This document shows positions 16,782 through 24,650 of a stretch of DNA of 46,247 nucleotides, piece after piece. The notes below the pieces were generated by a model. That model was not told the origin of the DNA. It saw only the letters and a program-made list of their open reading frames with translations, and ran no database searches. A program made the translations under genes and the position numbers. Position 1 is the stretch's first letter. Each line of letters begins with the position of its first letter. This stretch comes from DAOTUB01 sp034437455 (GTDB lineage: Bacteria; Chloroflexota; Anaerolineae; B4-G1), in NCBI GenBank assembly GCA_034437455.1, contig DAOTUB010000337.1, forward strand, positions 1 to 46,247, read 5' to 3'.

Positions 16782-18572
16782 TCACCCATGATTCTGACGA
16801 TGAGCAACCTCGATAGGAAGACGGACGGTGAAACTGGTGCCTTTGCCCACCTCGCTTTCGACGCGGATCTCGCCGCCCATCATCTGGCAAAAGCGTTGAC
16901 TGATCGCCAATCCCAGGCCGGTGCCGCCATACTTGCGCGTGGTCGAAGCATCCGCCTGAGTGAAAGCCTCAAAAAGATCCTGCATCTGCTCCGGGGTCAT
17001 CCCAATGCCGGTGTCGGTGATCCGGAAGCGCATCCACTCGCCATTCTCAGGAGCGACGGCGAGGGTGACGACGCCGCTCTCGGTGAACTTGGCGGCATTG
17101 CCCAACAGGTTGAACATAATCTGCCGAACTTTTGTCCGGTCGGCGTGCATGACGCCGAGGTCATCGGCGCAGTCTACCTCCAGGATATTCCCGTTCTCCT
17201 GGATCAACGGTTGAGCGGTGATCACCACGTCGCGGATCAGGGAAAAAAGATCAAAAGTCTCCAGGTAGAGTTCCATCTTGTCCGCCTCGATCTTGGAGAG
17301 ATCGAGCACATCGCTGATGATGGCCAGGAGATGTCTGCCCGCCGTCCGGATCTTGACGAGATCGGGGGTAAAGTCTGTATAGCCCAGATCCTCGGCCTCT
17401 TCCTCGATCAATTCACTGTAGCCGATGATGGCAGTCAGCGGGGTGCGTAGCTCGTGGCTCATGTTCGCCAGAAAGGCGCTCTTGGCCCGGTTGGCAGCTT
17501 CGGCCGCTCTCGCGTTGACTTCGGCAGCATCTTTGGCTTCTTGCAATTCCGTCTCCACCTGCTTGCGCTCGGTGACGTCGTGCAAGAGCATCAATCGTCC
17601 AGTGAGGTGGCCGCGCCGGTCGTACAACGGGGAGGCGCGCAGGTCATAGTAGCGTCGCGCTTCACCCTCACCCCAGGCGATCTCCTGGTGATGCTCGGCC
17701 AAGTCGAGTTGAATAGACAACACCTGGGCGACCGGTTGCCCAATTGCCTCAGAAGCAGTAAGGCCGATGCTCTGTCGTGCAGCCGGATTGAGATCCACAA
17801 TGCGGTTCTGGGCGTCCAATGCGATCACGCCATCGCTCATACTTTCGATGACAGCATCGCGCGCCACCGGCACGATGTCGAGCAGTCGGAAGCGAAAGAG
17901 GCCCAAAGACATCATCAGACCGGCTGCCGCAAACGCAAAAGGGGTCAGATCCAGAGGGGTTGGGATCAGATCGAAGGTGGACAATACATTTCCCACCAAC
18001 GGCGCCAACGCGCCGATCAGCAAGGCGAGCGCTTGCCCACGATACAGGTGCGGCGACCGGATGAGCGAGCGGATCAGTAGAAAAGCGCCCAGCAGGAGCA
18101 ACAGGTAAGAGTACGCGGCATGACCCCAGAATGCCGCGCCATGGGTCACGCTCCACACCCATAACGAACCATCTCTTTCCAATCCGATGTTCGGCCAGAT
18201 CAAGCCGTGGAACTCGTTGGTCCAGGCCAACAGCAGCGTGACGAGAGGCTCGACGGCCAACAGGGCGATATTTCGGCGGGTCAGCCATTTTTCGCCGCGC
18301 CCGGTGTATTCGAGCGCAAAGGCCAGCCAGGCCGCCGGTACGATGACGATGCCCACGTACCGCACTTTGGTCCACAGGATTTTGGTGGGCACATCGGCGC
18401 TGGCCAACCGCAACGCATACCCCAGCGACCATTCGGTCACCGCCAGCATGAGCAGAGCCAGCGGCATCGCGCCGGGCGCAGGGCGACGCCGCCAGGCAAA
18501 GAACGCCAACGCCGCCGACATCGCCGCCACTGCGAACAAGAGAAACGTATAGGGGGTCGTTTGCCAGAGCAT
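16782..18572 (-). CDS. Sensor histidine kinase HK2: 7TM, PAS, HisKA, HATPase
   Basis: A 596-residue kinase. Residues 1-225 hold a seven-segment membrane domain of the HisKA_7TM type ('YVGIVIVPAAWLAFALEYTG', 'LVTLLLAWTNEFHGLIW'). A PAS domain (about 240-335, 'DGVIALDAQNRIVDLNPAA') leads through a coiled linker to HisKA with His373 and HATPase_c (about 480-590, GGTGLGLA). Architecture and sequence are close to HK4 (20058-21866), so the two are paralogues. The start ATG overlaps the stop of HK3 in TAATG (one shared base), a sign of coupled translation. The 7TM part suggests a membrane-soluble or extracellular ligand, unknown. Confidence 0.92.
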   Translation of the reverse strand: MLWQTTPYTFLLFAVAAMSAALAFFAWRRRPAPGAMPLALLMLAVTEWSLGYALRLASADVPTKILWTKVRYVGIVIVPAAWLAFALEYTGRGEKWLTRRNIALLAVEPLVTLLLAWTNEFHGLIWPNIGLERDGSLWVWSVTHGAAFWGHAAYSYLLLLLGAFLLIRSLIRSPHLYRGQALALLIGALAPLVGNVLSTFDLIPTPLDLTPFAFAAAGLMMSLGLFRFRLLDIVPVARDAVIESMSDGVIALDAQNRIVDLNPAARQSIGLTASEAIGQPVAQVLSIQLDLAEHHQEIAWGEGEARRYYDLRASPLYDRRGHLTGRLMLLHDVTERKQVETELQEAKDAAEVNARAAEAANRAKSAFLANMSHELRTPLTAIIGYSELIEEEAEDLGYTDFTPDLVKIRTAGRHLLAIISDVLDLSKIEADKMELYLETFDLFSLIRDVVITAQPLIQENGNILEVDCADDLGVMHADRTKVRQIMFNLLGNAAKFTESGVVTLAVAPENGEWMRFRITDTGIGMTPEQMQDLFEAFTQADASTTRKYGGTGLGLAISQRFCQMMGGEIRVESEVGKGTSFTVRLPIEVAHRQNHG

Positions 18573-20065
18573 TATCTCCTGCCGCTTCCTCGCTTTCGGG
18601 CGTTCTGCGATATACCTGTGGATAACTGGTTACGATCAGGCAGCTCCTCTGCCAGAGATGAAGATGAATTCTCGCGCTCGGCGATCTCGACGGGGAGACG
18701 GACGGTGAACGTAGAGCCTGTCCCGATCTCGCTTTCGACGCGAATCTCGCCGCCCATCAACTGGCAAAAGCGCTGGCTGATCGCCAATCCCAGGCCCGTG
18801 CCGCCGTACTCGCGCGTGACCGAAGCGTCGGCCTGAGAAAAAGCATTAAAGAGATCCTGCATCTGCCCCGACGTCAAGCCGATGCCGGTGTCGGCCAGGC
18901 TGAAATATATCCACTCCTCTCCTTCACGGGTGACGCTAAGCGTGATTCTACCTTGCTCGGTGAACTTGGCGGCGTTGCTCAACAGATTGAACAACACCTG
19001 CTGAACTTTGGCCCGGTCGGCGCGAATGGTGCCGATACCGTCGGCGCAATGCACCTCGAGGATATTACCTTTCTTCTCGACCAGCGGCTGGGCTGTAACC
19101 ACGATGTCGTGGAGCAAAGAGGGAATATCGAGGGTCTCTGGGTAAAGCTCAACCTTGCCCGCTTCAATCTTGGAGAGATCGAGAATGTCGCTGATGACGG
19201 CCAGCAGATGGCGGCCGGACGTGCGGATCTTTTTCAGGTCGGGGATCAAGTCTGTATAACCAAAGTCATCGGCCTCCTCCTGGAGCAGCTCGCTGTAGCC
19301 GATGATGGCGGTCAGCGGCGTGCGCAGCTCGTGGCTCATGTTCGCCAGGAAGGTGCTCTTGGCCCGGCTGGCGGCCTCGGCGGCCTCTTTGGCGCGATGC
19401 AACTGTTCGTTGGTCGCCTTCAGAACGATCTGAGTATCCCGGAGTGCCAGGTTGCTGCGCTCCAATTCGCCCCGCATCCTCTCGCTCCTGAGCAGGGTTT
19501 GGTGGAGACGTCCGGCTGCATTGCGGCCCAGCAAGACGAAAACGACCAGAGTCAATACGGGGAAAATATAGAGGCCGATCATGTCTGACGTAGCAAAGGC
19601 AAGTTCATAGAACGGCTCGAGCAGAAGGAGAGTGAAGGCACCCAGATACAAAAGAATGCTCACCACCCCCCAGCGGAGGGCAAGAGCTGGCGAATCCAGA
19701 AACGTGGCCAGCACGATGAACAGGCACAGCCCTATCGCTCCCATCAAAGCAAAGTACGGTCCAAGAAGTGGGATCACCACCGCCGATAACGCCATTCCAC
19801 TCGCCAGATAAATCCGAGCCGCCCGTCGCACCTGGCCCTGACGCATCAACTTGAGACACCGCCAGTTGATCAGAGCCACCAACAAAACCGCAACGTTCTG
19901 GATCAACGTAATCCAGAAATCCCACAAAAACCAAAGAGAATTGACCAAAAATATTGGAACGATAAAAATGTTCGTCCATTTGATCAGGCTGGATAAAAGT
20001 TTTTTTTGATATTGCTGGTAATCCGCGGACCAATCCCTCTCTTCGGCGGGCAGGTTGTCAGCCAT
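18572..20065 (-). CDS. Sensor histidine kinase HK3: 6TM, coiled coil, HisKA, HATPase
   Basis: A 497-residue kinase. Residues 28-180 hold about six membrane segments that are not like the 7TM of its neighbours ('WTNIFIVPIFLVNSLWFLWDF', 'MIGLYIFPVLTLVVFVLLG'). A coiled linker (about 185-235) leads to HisKA with His245 (NMSHELRTPL) and HATPase_c with intact N, G1 and G2 boxes. There is no PAS or GAF. The ATG at 20065 overlaps the stop of HK4 by 8 bases (ATGGCTGA) and follows GGAGGAGG, so this start is preferred over the upstream open frame. The membrane part is the likely sensor; ligand unknown. Confidence 0.92.
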   Translation of the reverse strand: MADNLPAEERDWSADYQQYQKKLLSSLIKWTNIFIVPIFLVNSLWFLWDFWITLIQNVAVLLVALINWRCLKLMRQGQVRRAARIYLASGMALSAVVIPLLGPYFALMGAIGLCLFIVLATFLDSPALALRWGVVSILLYLGAFTLLLLEPFYELAFATSDMIGLYIFPVLTLVVFVLLGRNAAGRLHQTLLRSERMRGELERSNLALRDTQIVLKATNEQLHRAKEAAEAASRAKSTFLANMSHELRTPLTAIIGYSELLQEEADDFGYTDLIPDLKKIRTSGRHLLAVISDILDLSKIEAGKVELYPETLDIPSLLHDIVVTAQPLVEKKGNILEVHCADGIGTIRADRAKVQQVLFNLLSNAAKFTEQGRITLSVTREGEEWIYFSLADTGIGLTSGQMQDLFNAFSQADASVTREYGGTGLGLAISQRFCQLMGGEIRVESEIGTGSTFTVRLPVEIAERENSSSSLAEELPDRNQLSTGISQNARKRGSGRR

Positions 20066-21866
20066 CGCCCTCCTCCTGCTCGGTTGAGGCGCGCTTTGCC
20101 CCCGCCACAGGGAGATGGACGGTAAAGGTAGAGCCTTTCCCCACCTCGCTCTCGACGCGGACCTCACCGCCCATCAATTGGCAAAAGCGCTGGCTGATCG
20201 CCAACCCCAGGCCCGTGCCGCCGTACTCGCGCGTGACCGAGGCATCGGCCTGCATAAAAGGCTGGAACAGCTGTGGAATCTGCGCCGGAGGTATGCCAAT
20301 GCCGGTGTCGGCTACGCTGAAACAGACCCATCCATCCTGCTCTCGCGCGGTGAGCGTGATATGCCCCTCCTCGGTAAACTTGGCGGCGTTGCCCAACAAG
20401 TTGGACAATATCTGGCGAACCTTGGCTCGGTCTGCATACATGGCGCCGAGATCGTCGCTATGGTGCACCTCCAATGTATTCTCGTTCCTTTCGATCAACG
20501 GCTGAGCAGTGATCACGACGTCGTGGAGCAGGGAAGGAATGTCAAAAGTCTCCATGACGAGTTCCATTTTGCCCGCTTCGACCTTGGAGAGATCGAGAAT
20601 TTCGTTGACAATGACCAGCAGATGGCGGCCGGCCATCTGAATCTTTTCCAGATCGGGGACCAGGTCCGTATACCCCAATTCCTCGACCTCCTCCTGAAGC
20701 AGCTCGCTGTAGCCAATGACGGCCGTCAGCGGGGTGCGCAGCTCGTGACTCATGTTCGCCAGGAAGGTGCTCTTGGCCCGGCTGGCAGCTTCGGCGGCGT
20801 CTTTGGCTTTTTTCACCTCTTCCTCCGCCCACACCCGCTCGGTGACGTCACGCAAAACGATCAACCGGCCCGTGAGACGGTCGCGTCGGCGATCATACAA
20901 CGGGGAGATACGCAGATCGTAATGACGCTGCGCGTCGCCTTCTCCCAGAACGATCTCGGTCTGCGCCTCGGTGACATTCCGGTAACGCTCGACCAGATCG
21001 GAACGAGCAGCCAACACCTGGGCGGCCGGTTGCCCAATGATCTCTGAAGCGGGGCGCGCGAGGATCTGTTGTACTGTCGGATTGAGATCCACGATGCGAT
21101 TCTGCGCGTCCAGCACGAGCACGCCATCGGCCATGCTTTCGATGACGGCGTCGCGCGCCACCGGCACGATGTCGAGCAACTGGAAACGAAAGAGACTCCA
21201 TGCCAGCGCCAGGCCGCTCACGGTAAAGAACAACGGGGTCAGGTCCAGATGGGGGATTGGGCTCAGGCCAGAGAGATATAACGCATTCCCGGCCCACGGC
21301 GCCAGCATGCCGATCAGCAAAGCTCCGGCCTGCCTGCGGTACAGGTGCGGCGAGCGAAGAATCGTCTGCAAAAGCAAGAAAGAGCCGAACAGAAGCGAGA
21401 GGTAAATATATCCGGCGTTGACCCAGAACCAGCGACCGTACGTCAGGTCCAGCCCAGGGAGCCTGTCGCTGACGTCCAACCCGACCTCGCTCCAAATCAG
21501 CCCGTGGAACTCGTTGGTCCAGGCCAGGAGCAGCGTGATGACGGGCACAATCGCCAACAGGATCACGTTGCGGCGCGTCAGCCATTTTTCTCGCTTGGTG
21601 TACTGAAGCGCAAAGGCCAACCAGGTCACCGACAAAGGAACAATGCCAAAATATTCAACCTTGGCCCAGAAAATCCCCGCAGACAGGTTGGTGCTTCCCA
21701 CTTCCAATGCGTAACCCAGCGACCAGATAGCCACGGCCAGCATCAGCAGCGCGAGCGGCGTGGCGCCAGGCGCAGGACGACGACGCCACACGTAGAACAC
21801 GAGAGCAACCGACACGGCTGCTGCTATAATCAAGAGAAGCACATAGAGTGCAGATTGTAAATACAT
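20058..21866 (-). CDS. Sensor histidine kinase HK4: 7TM, PAS, HisKA, HATPase
   Basis: A kinase of about 602 residues with the same layout as HK2: 7TM sensor (1-230, 'LLAWTNEFHGLIW' shared word for word), PAS (about 245-345, 'DAQNRIVDLNP' also shared), HisKA with the acceptor His near 375, and HATPase_c ending in 'GGTGLGLAISQRFCQLMGGE'. It is a tandem-type paralogue of HK2, with HK3 between them. The start is ATG at 21866 (or GTG one codon earlier); the ribosome-binding site is weak. It lies 14 bases after the HK5 stop and overlaps HK3 by 8 bases. Confidence 0.92.
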   Translation of the reverse strand: MYLQSALYVLLLIIAAAVSVALVFYVWRRRPAPGATPLALLMLAVAIWSLGYALEVGSTNLSAGIFWAKVEYFGIVPLSVTWLAFALQYTKREKWLTRRNVILLAIVPVITLLLAWTNEFHGLIWSEVGLDVSDRLPGLDLTYGRWFWVNAGYIYLSLLFGSFLLLQTILRSPHLYRRQAGALLIGMLAPWAGNALYLSGLSPIPHLDLTPLFFTVSGLALAWSLFRFQLLDIVPVARDAVIESMADGVLVLDAQNRIVDLNPTVQQILARPASEIIGQPAAQVLAARSDLVERYRNVTEAQTEIVLGEGDAQRHYDLRISPLYDRRRDRLTGRLIVLRDVTERVWAEEEVKKAKDAAEAASRAKSTFLANMSHELRTPLTAVIGYSELLQEEVEELGYTDLVPDLEKIQMAGRHLLVIVNEILDLSKVEAGKMELVMETFDIPSLLHDVVITAQPLIERNENTLEVHHSDDLGAMYADRAKVRQILSNLLGNAAKFTEEGHITLTAREQDGWVCFSVADTGIGIPPAQIPQLFQPFMQADASVTREYGGTGLGLAISQRFCQLMGGEVRVESEVGKGSTFTVHLPVAGAKRASTEQEEGDG

Positions 21867-21880
21867 CACTCGTTCTCTAG

Positions 21881-24229
21881 CTATGGCGTGGGCATATCTT
21901 GCCCTACGTTGACGTCTCGCCGATACTTGTGCATAGCTGCGATAAATTGCTCCTGGCCAATAGGTTTGATCAAATAATCTGATGCCCCCAGCGCAAAGCC
22001 CCTGGCTCTGTCATCTACAATCGTCACCAGAATCACGGGAATATCCGTCAGGTCGGGATCGGCCTTGAGCGCCGACAGCACGGCCCAGCCATCCACTTCT
22101 GGCATGAGCACATCGAGAACGATCACATCCGGGCGCAACGCTCGCGCCAGGCGCAGTCCCTCCTCGCCGCCCAGGGCGGTCTCGATACAAAATCCCCCTT
22201 TGACCAACCAGTTCCTGAACAAGTCGCACACTGCCGAGTCATCGTCCACCACCAACACGGTGTGCCTCCCCTGAGCCTGGGCGATGGCTTCCGTCGTCAA
22301 CGGACGGACACGCCGCAAAGCCTCCGGTGTCGCCATCGCAAGCTCGGCCTCATGTTCGGGACCGCCGGCAGGAAGACGGACGGTAAAGGTGGATCCTTCG
22401 CCCACCTGGCTCTCGACGCTGATGTAGCCGCCCATCATCTGGCAAAAGCGGCGGCTGATGGCCAATCCCAGGCCGGTACCTCCATACTGGCGTATGGTCG
22501 AAGCATCCGCCTGCCAGAACTCGCTAAAGAGATTCTGTACCTGTTCCGGCGTCATGCCGATGCCAGTGTCGGTGACGTGAAAACAGACCCACTCCGCGTC
22601 GTCAGCCCGCGTTGCAGAAGCGTCAGATATGGAAACAGGCTCGCGGGTCACGGTGAGCGTGACGTGGCCCTGGTGAGTGAACTTGGCGGCATTGTTGAGC
22701 AAATTGAGCAAGATCTGCCGCACCTTGATCGGGTCGGCGTACATGACGCCCGGATCGGCGGGGCAGTTGACCTCGAACGTGTTGTCGTTACCCGTGACCA
22801 GGGGATGGCTGGTGACCGCTGCATCCTCGATCAAGGGGGCAAGGGGAAACGTCTCCAGGTAAAGTTCCATCTTGCCCGCCTCGATCTTGGAGAGATCGAG
22901 CACGTCGCTGATGATGCCCAGCAGATGACGGCCCGCCGTCCGAATCTTTTCCAGGTCAGAGACAAAATCCTTGTGACCCAAGTCCTCGGCCTCTTCCTGG
23001 AGCAACTCGCTGTAGCCGATGACGGCGTTGAGGGGCGTGCGCAGTTCGTGGCTCATGTTCGCCAGGAAGGTGCTCTTGGCCCGATTGGCCGCCTCGGCGG
23101 CCTCCTTGGCGCTGCGCAACGCTTCCTCCGCCCGCTCGCGCTCCATCACCTCGCGCTGTAGACTGTCGTGCGCCTGGGCGTTTCTCAGAGCGGCAGCCGC
23201 ATACGTGGCAAAAGCTTCGGCCAGGGCCAGATCCTCTTTGGAAAAAAGCGTCCCGATCCGATTGAGGCACATGGCCCCAAAAATCTCATCGCCCACGATA
23301 AAGGGCGCGGCGATGACGTGCTCGTTCTCCTCTTGGGGCGTACCGGGAATCTGCTGGCCGGTGTAATCCGTCGCGCTATCGTTAAAAATCATAGCCTGCC
23401 TGGCTTTGACGGCCTGGCCGGTAAAGCTGGTCTCAATATTTAGCGGCGTCGAGAGAATCTCCTCATCGTAGGGCGGCTCGAGGGAGACGACGGGCATCAG
23501 AGTATTGCCATCCGGTTCGAGAAGATAGATGGCGCAACCGTGGGCGTTCAGAATACTTTTCGCCCCCACGCCAATCCGGGTCAGCACTTCTTTGACGTCG
23601 AGGCTCGCGGTCAGGTGGCGGGTGGTTTCGAGGAGCTGTTCCTGTTGATAGGTCTTTCGTTGCAGCACCTCCCTTTCCAGTTTGCGCTCGGCGATGTCAC
23701 GAAACACGAGCACCGCGCCAAAGAACTCGCCATTCTCTACAATAGGATTCACCACACACGAAACCGGGAACCTGGTGCCATCTCTTCGCTTGAGATAACA
23801 GTTCTCATTCCGGTACGACTGTCCAGAACCGAGTATTTCGCACAACAACGCGTTGCTCGTCTCGCCCGACGATTCATCTTGGTCCCGAATCTCGATCAGG
23901 TCAAGCACCGATTGGCCGACGAGTTCGGCCTCGGACCAACCCAAAAGGCGCTCTCCGGCGGGATTGATAAGGAGCAGCTCTCCCTCCCGTTCAAGAACGC
24001 ACAATCCATCGCCAATGGAACTGATCACCGCCCGAAGCTTGTCCCGTCCTGCGGCGATGCGCGTCTCGGACGAGAGCCGCAGCTTTTCGCACAGATGCCG
24101 ATCCTGATCGCCCTCCTTGTAGGCGTTGCTGATTTGCTCCAGAAATTGCCGCCACGCCTGGGCGCTCGGAGGCGCCGATTCCTGAAGGTCATGCTTTTTC
24201 AGTTGGCGCTGAAGTAGACGGTGCAGCAT
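21881..24229 (-). CDS. Hybrid histidine kinase HK5: PAS, GAF, HisKA, HATPase, receiver
   Basis: A 782-residue cytosolic hybrid kinase with no membrane segment. A helical N-terminus (1-60), a PAS domain (about 64-190, 'ISSIGDGLCVLEREGELLLINPAGERLLGW'), a GAF domain (about 200-355), HisKA with His395, HATPase_c (about 495-620) and a C-terminal receiver (656-775) with acidic pocket DDD, Asp706 acceptor (VLDVLMP) and Lys755 (LIKP). All catalytic positions are intact. The ATG at 24229 has AAGGGGG about 8 bases before it; an ATG at 24259 is less well placed. A lone receiver gene lies 49 bases upstream. Sensing is probably of an internal signal. Confidence 0.92.
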   Translation of the reverse strand: MLHRLLQRQLKKHDLQESAPPSAQAWRQFLEQISNAYKEGDQDRHLCEKLRLSSETRIAAGRDKLRAVISSIGDGLCVLEREGELLLINPAGERLLGWSEAELVGQSVLDLIEIRDQDESSGETSNALLCEILGSGQSYRNENCYLKRRDGTRFPVSCVVNPIVENGEFFGAVLVFRDIAERKLEREVLQRKTYQQEQLLETTRHLTASLDVKEVLTRIGVGAKSILNAHGCAIYLLEPDGNTLMPVVSLEPPYDEEILSTPLNIETSFTGQAVKARQAMIFNDSATDYTGQQIPGTPQEENEHVIAAPFIVGDEIFGAMCLNRIGTLFSKEDLALAEAFATYAAAALRNAQAHDSLQREVMERERAEEALRSAKEAAEAANRAKSTFLANMSHELRTPLNAVIGYSELLQEEAEDLGHKDFVSDLEKIRTAGRHLLGIISDVLDLSKIEAGKMELYLETFPLAPLIEDAAVTSHPLVTGNDNTFEVNCPADPGVMYADPIKVRQILLNLLNNAAKFTHQGHVTLTVTREPVSISDASATRADDAEWVCFHVTDTGIGMTPEQVQNLFSEFWQADASTIRQYGGTGLGLAISRRFCQMMGGYISVESQVGEGSTFTVRLPAGGPEHEAELAMATPEALRRVRPLTTEAIAQAQGRHTVLVVDDDSAVCDLFRNWLVKGGFCIETALGGEEGLRLARALRPDVIVLDVLMPEVDGWAVLSALKADPDLTDIPVILVTIVDDRARGFALGASDYLIKPIGQEQFIAAMHKYRRDVNVGQDMPTP

Positions 24230-24278
24230 CGTGCTACCCCCTTGCCAATCGTCGTCCACGTCAAAAATTCACGTTTCA

Positions 24279-24650
24279 TCACTCGGCATTGTCCAACAAC
24301 GTCTCCATTTTTTCCAGCAGTCGGGGCAAATCTACCGGCTTGGCTTCGTAATCGTCACATCCAGCCTCCAAAGCTCTCTGCCGGTCTCCGGCGACCGCGT
24401 GGGCCGTCAGTGCGATGATGGGGATGGCGCGGGTTTCGGACGTCGCCTTGAGTTTTCGAGCCACCTGCCAGCCGTCTAATCTCGGCAGGCGCATATCCAA
24501 AAGGATCAGGTCCGGTCTCTCTGAACATGCCATCGCTACCCCCTGAATGCCATCCACAGCGAGAAGCGTCTGATAGCCACGCCGAATCAAGCGTCGCGAG
24601 AGCATATCCCGAGATAGTTCATCATCCTCAACCAACAAAATTCTAGCCAT
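24279..24650 (-). CDS. Single-domain response regulator (CheY/DivK-like)
   Basis: A 123-residue lone receiver: acidic pair in 'LLVEDDELSRD', acceptor Asp52 ('LILLDMRLPRLDGW'), Thr82 ('IALTAHA') and Lys104 ('YEAKPVD'). It carries no output domain and should relay phosphate or act by protein contact. The ATG at 24650 overlaps the stop of HK6 by 8 bases (ATGGCTAG), so it is coupled to that hybrid kinase. It could be the shared phosphate carrier of the array, since no HPt domain is seen here; this is inference. Confidence 0.9.
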   Translation of the reverse strand: MARILLVEDDELSRDMLSRRLIRRGYQTLLAVDGIQGVAMACSERPDLILLDMRLPRLDGWQVARKLKATSETRAIPIIALTAHAVAGDRQRALEAGCDDYEAKPVDLPRLLEKMETLLDNAE

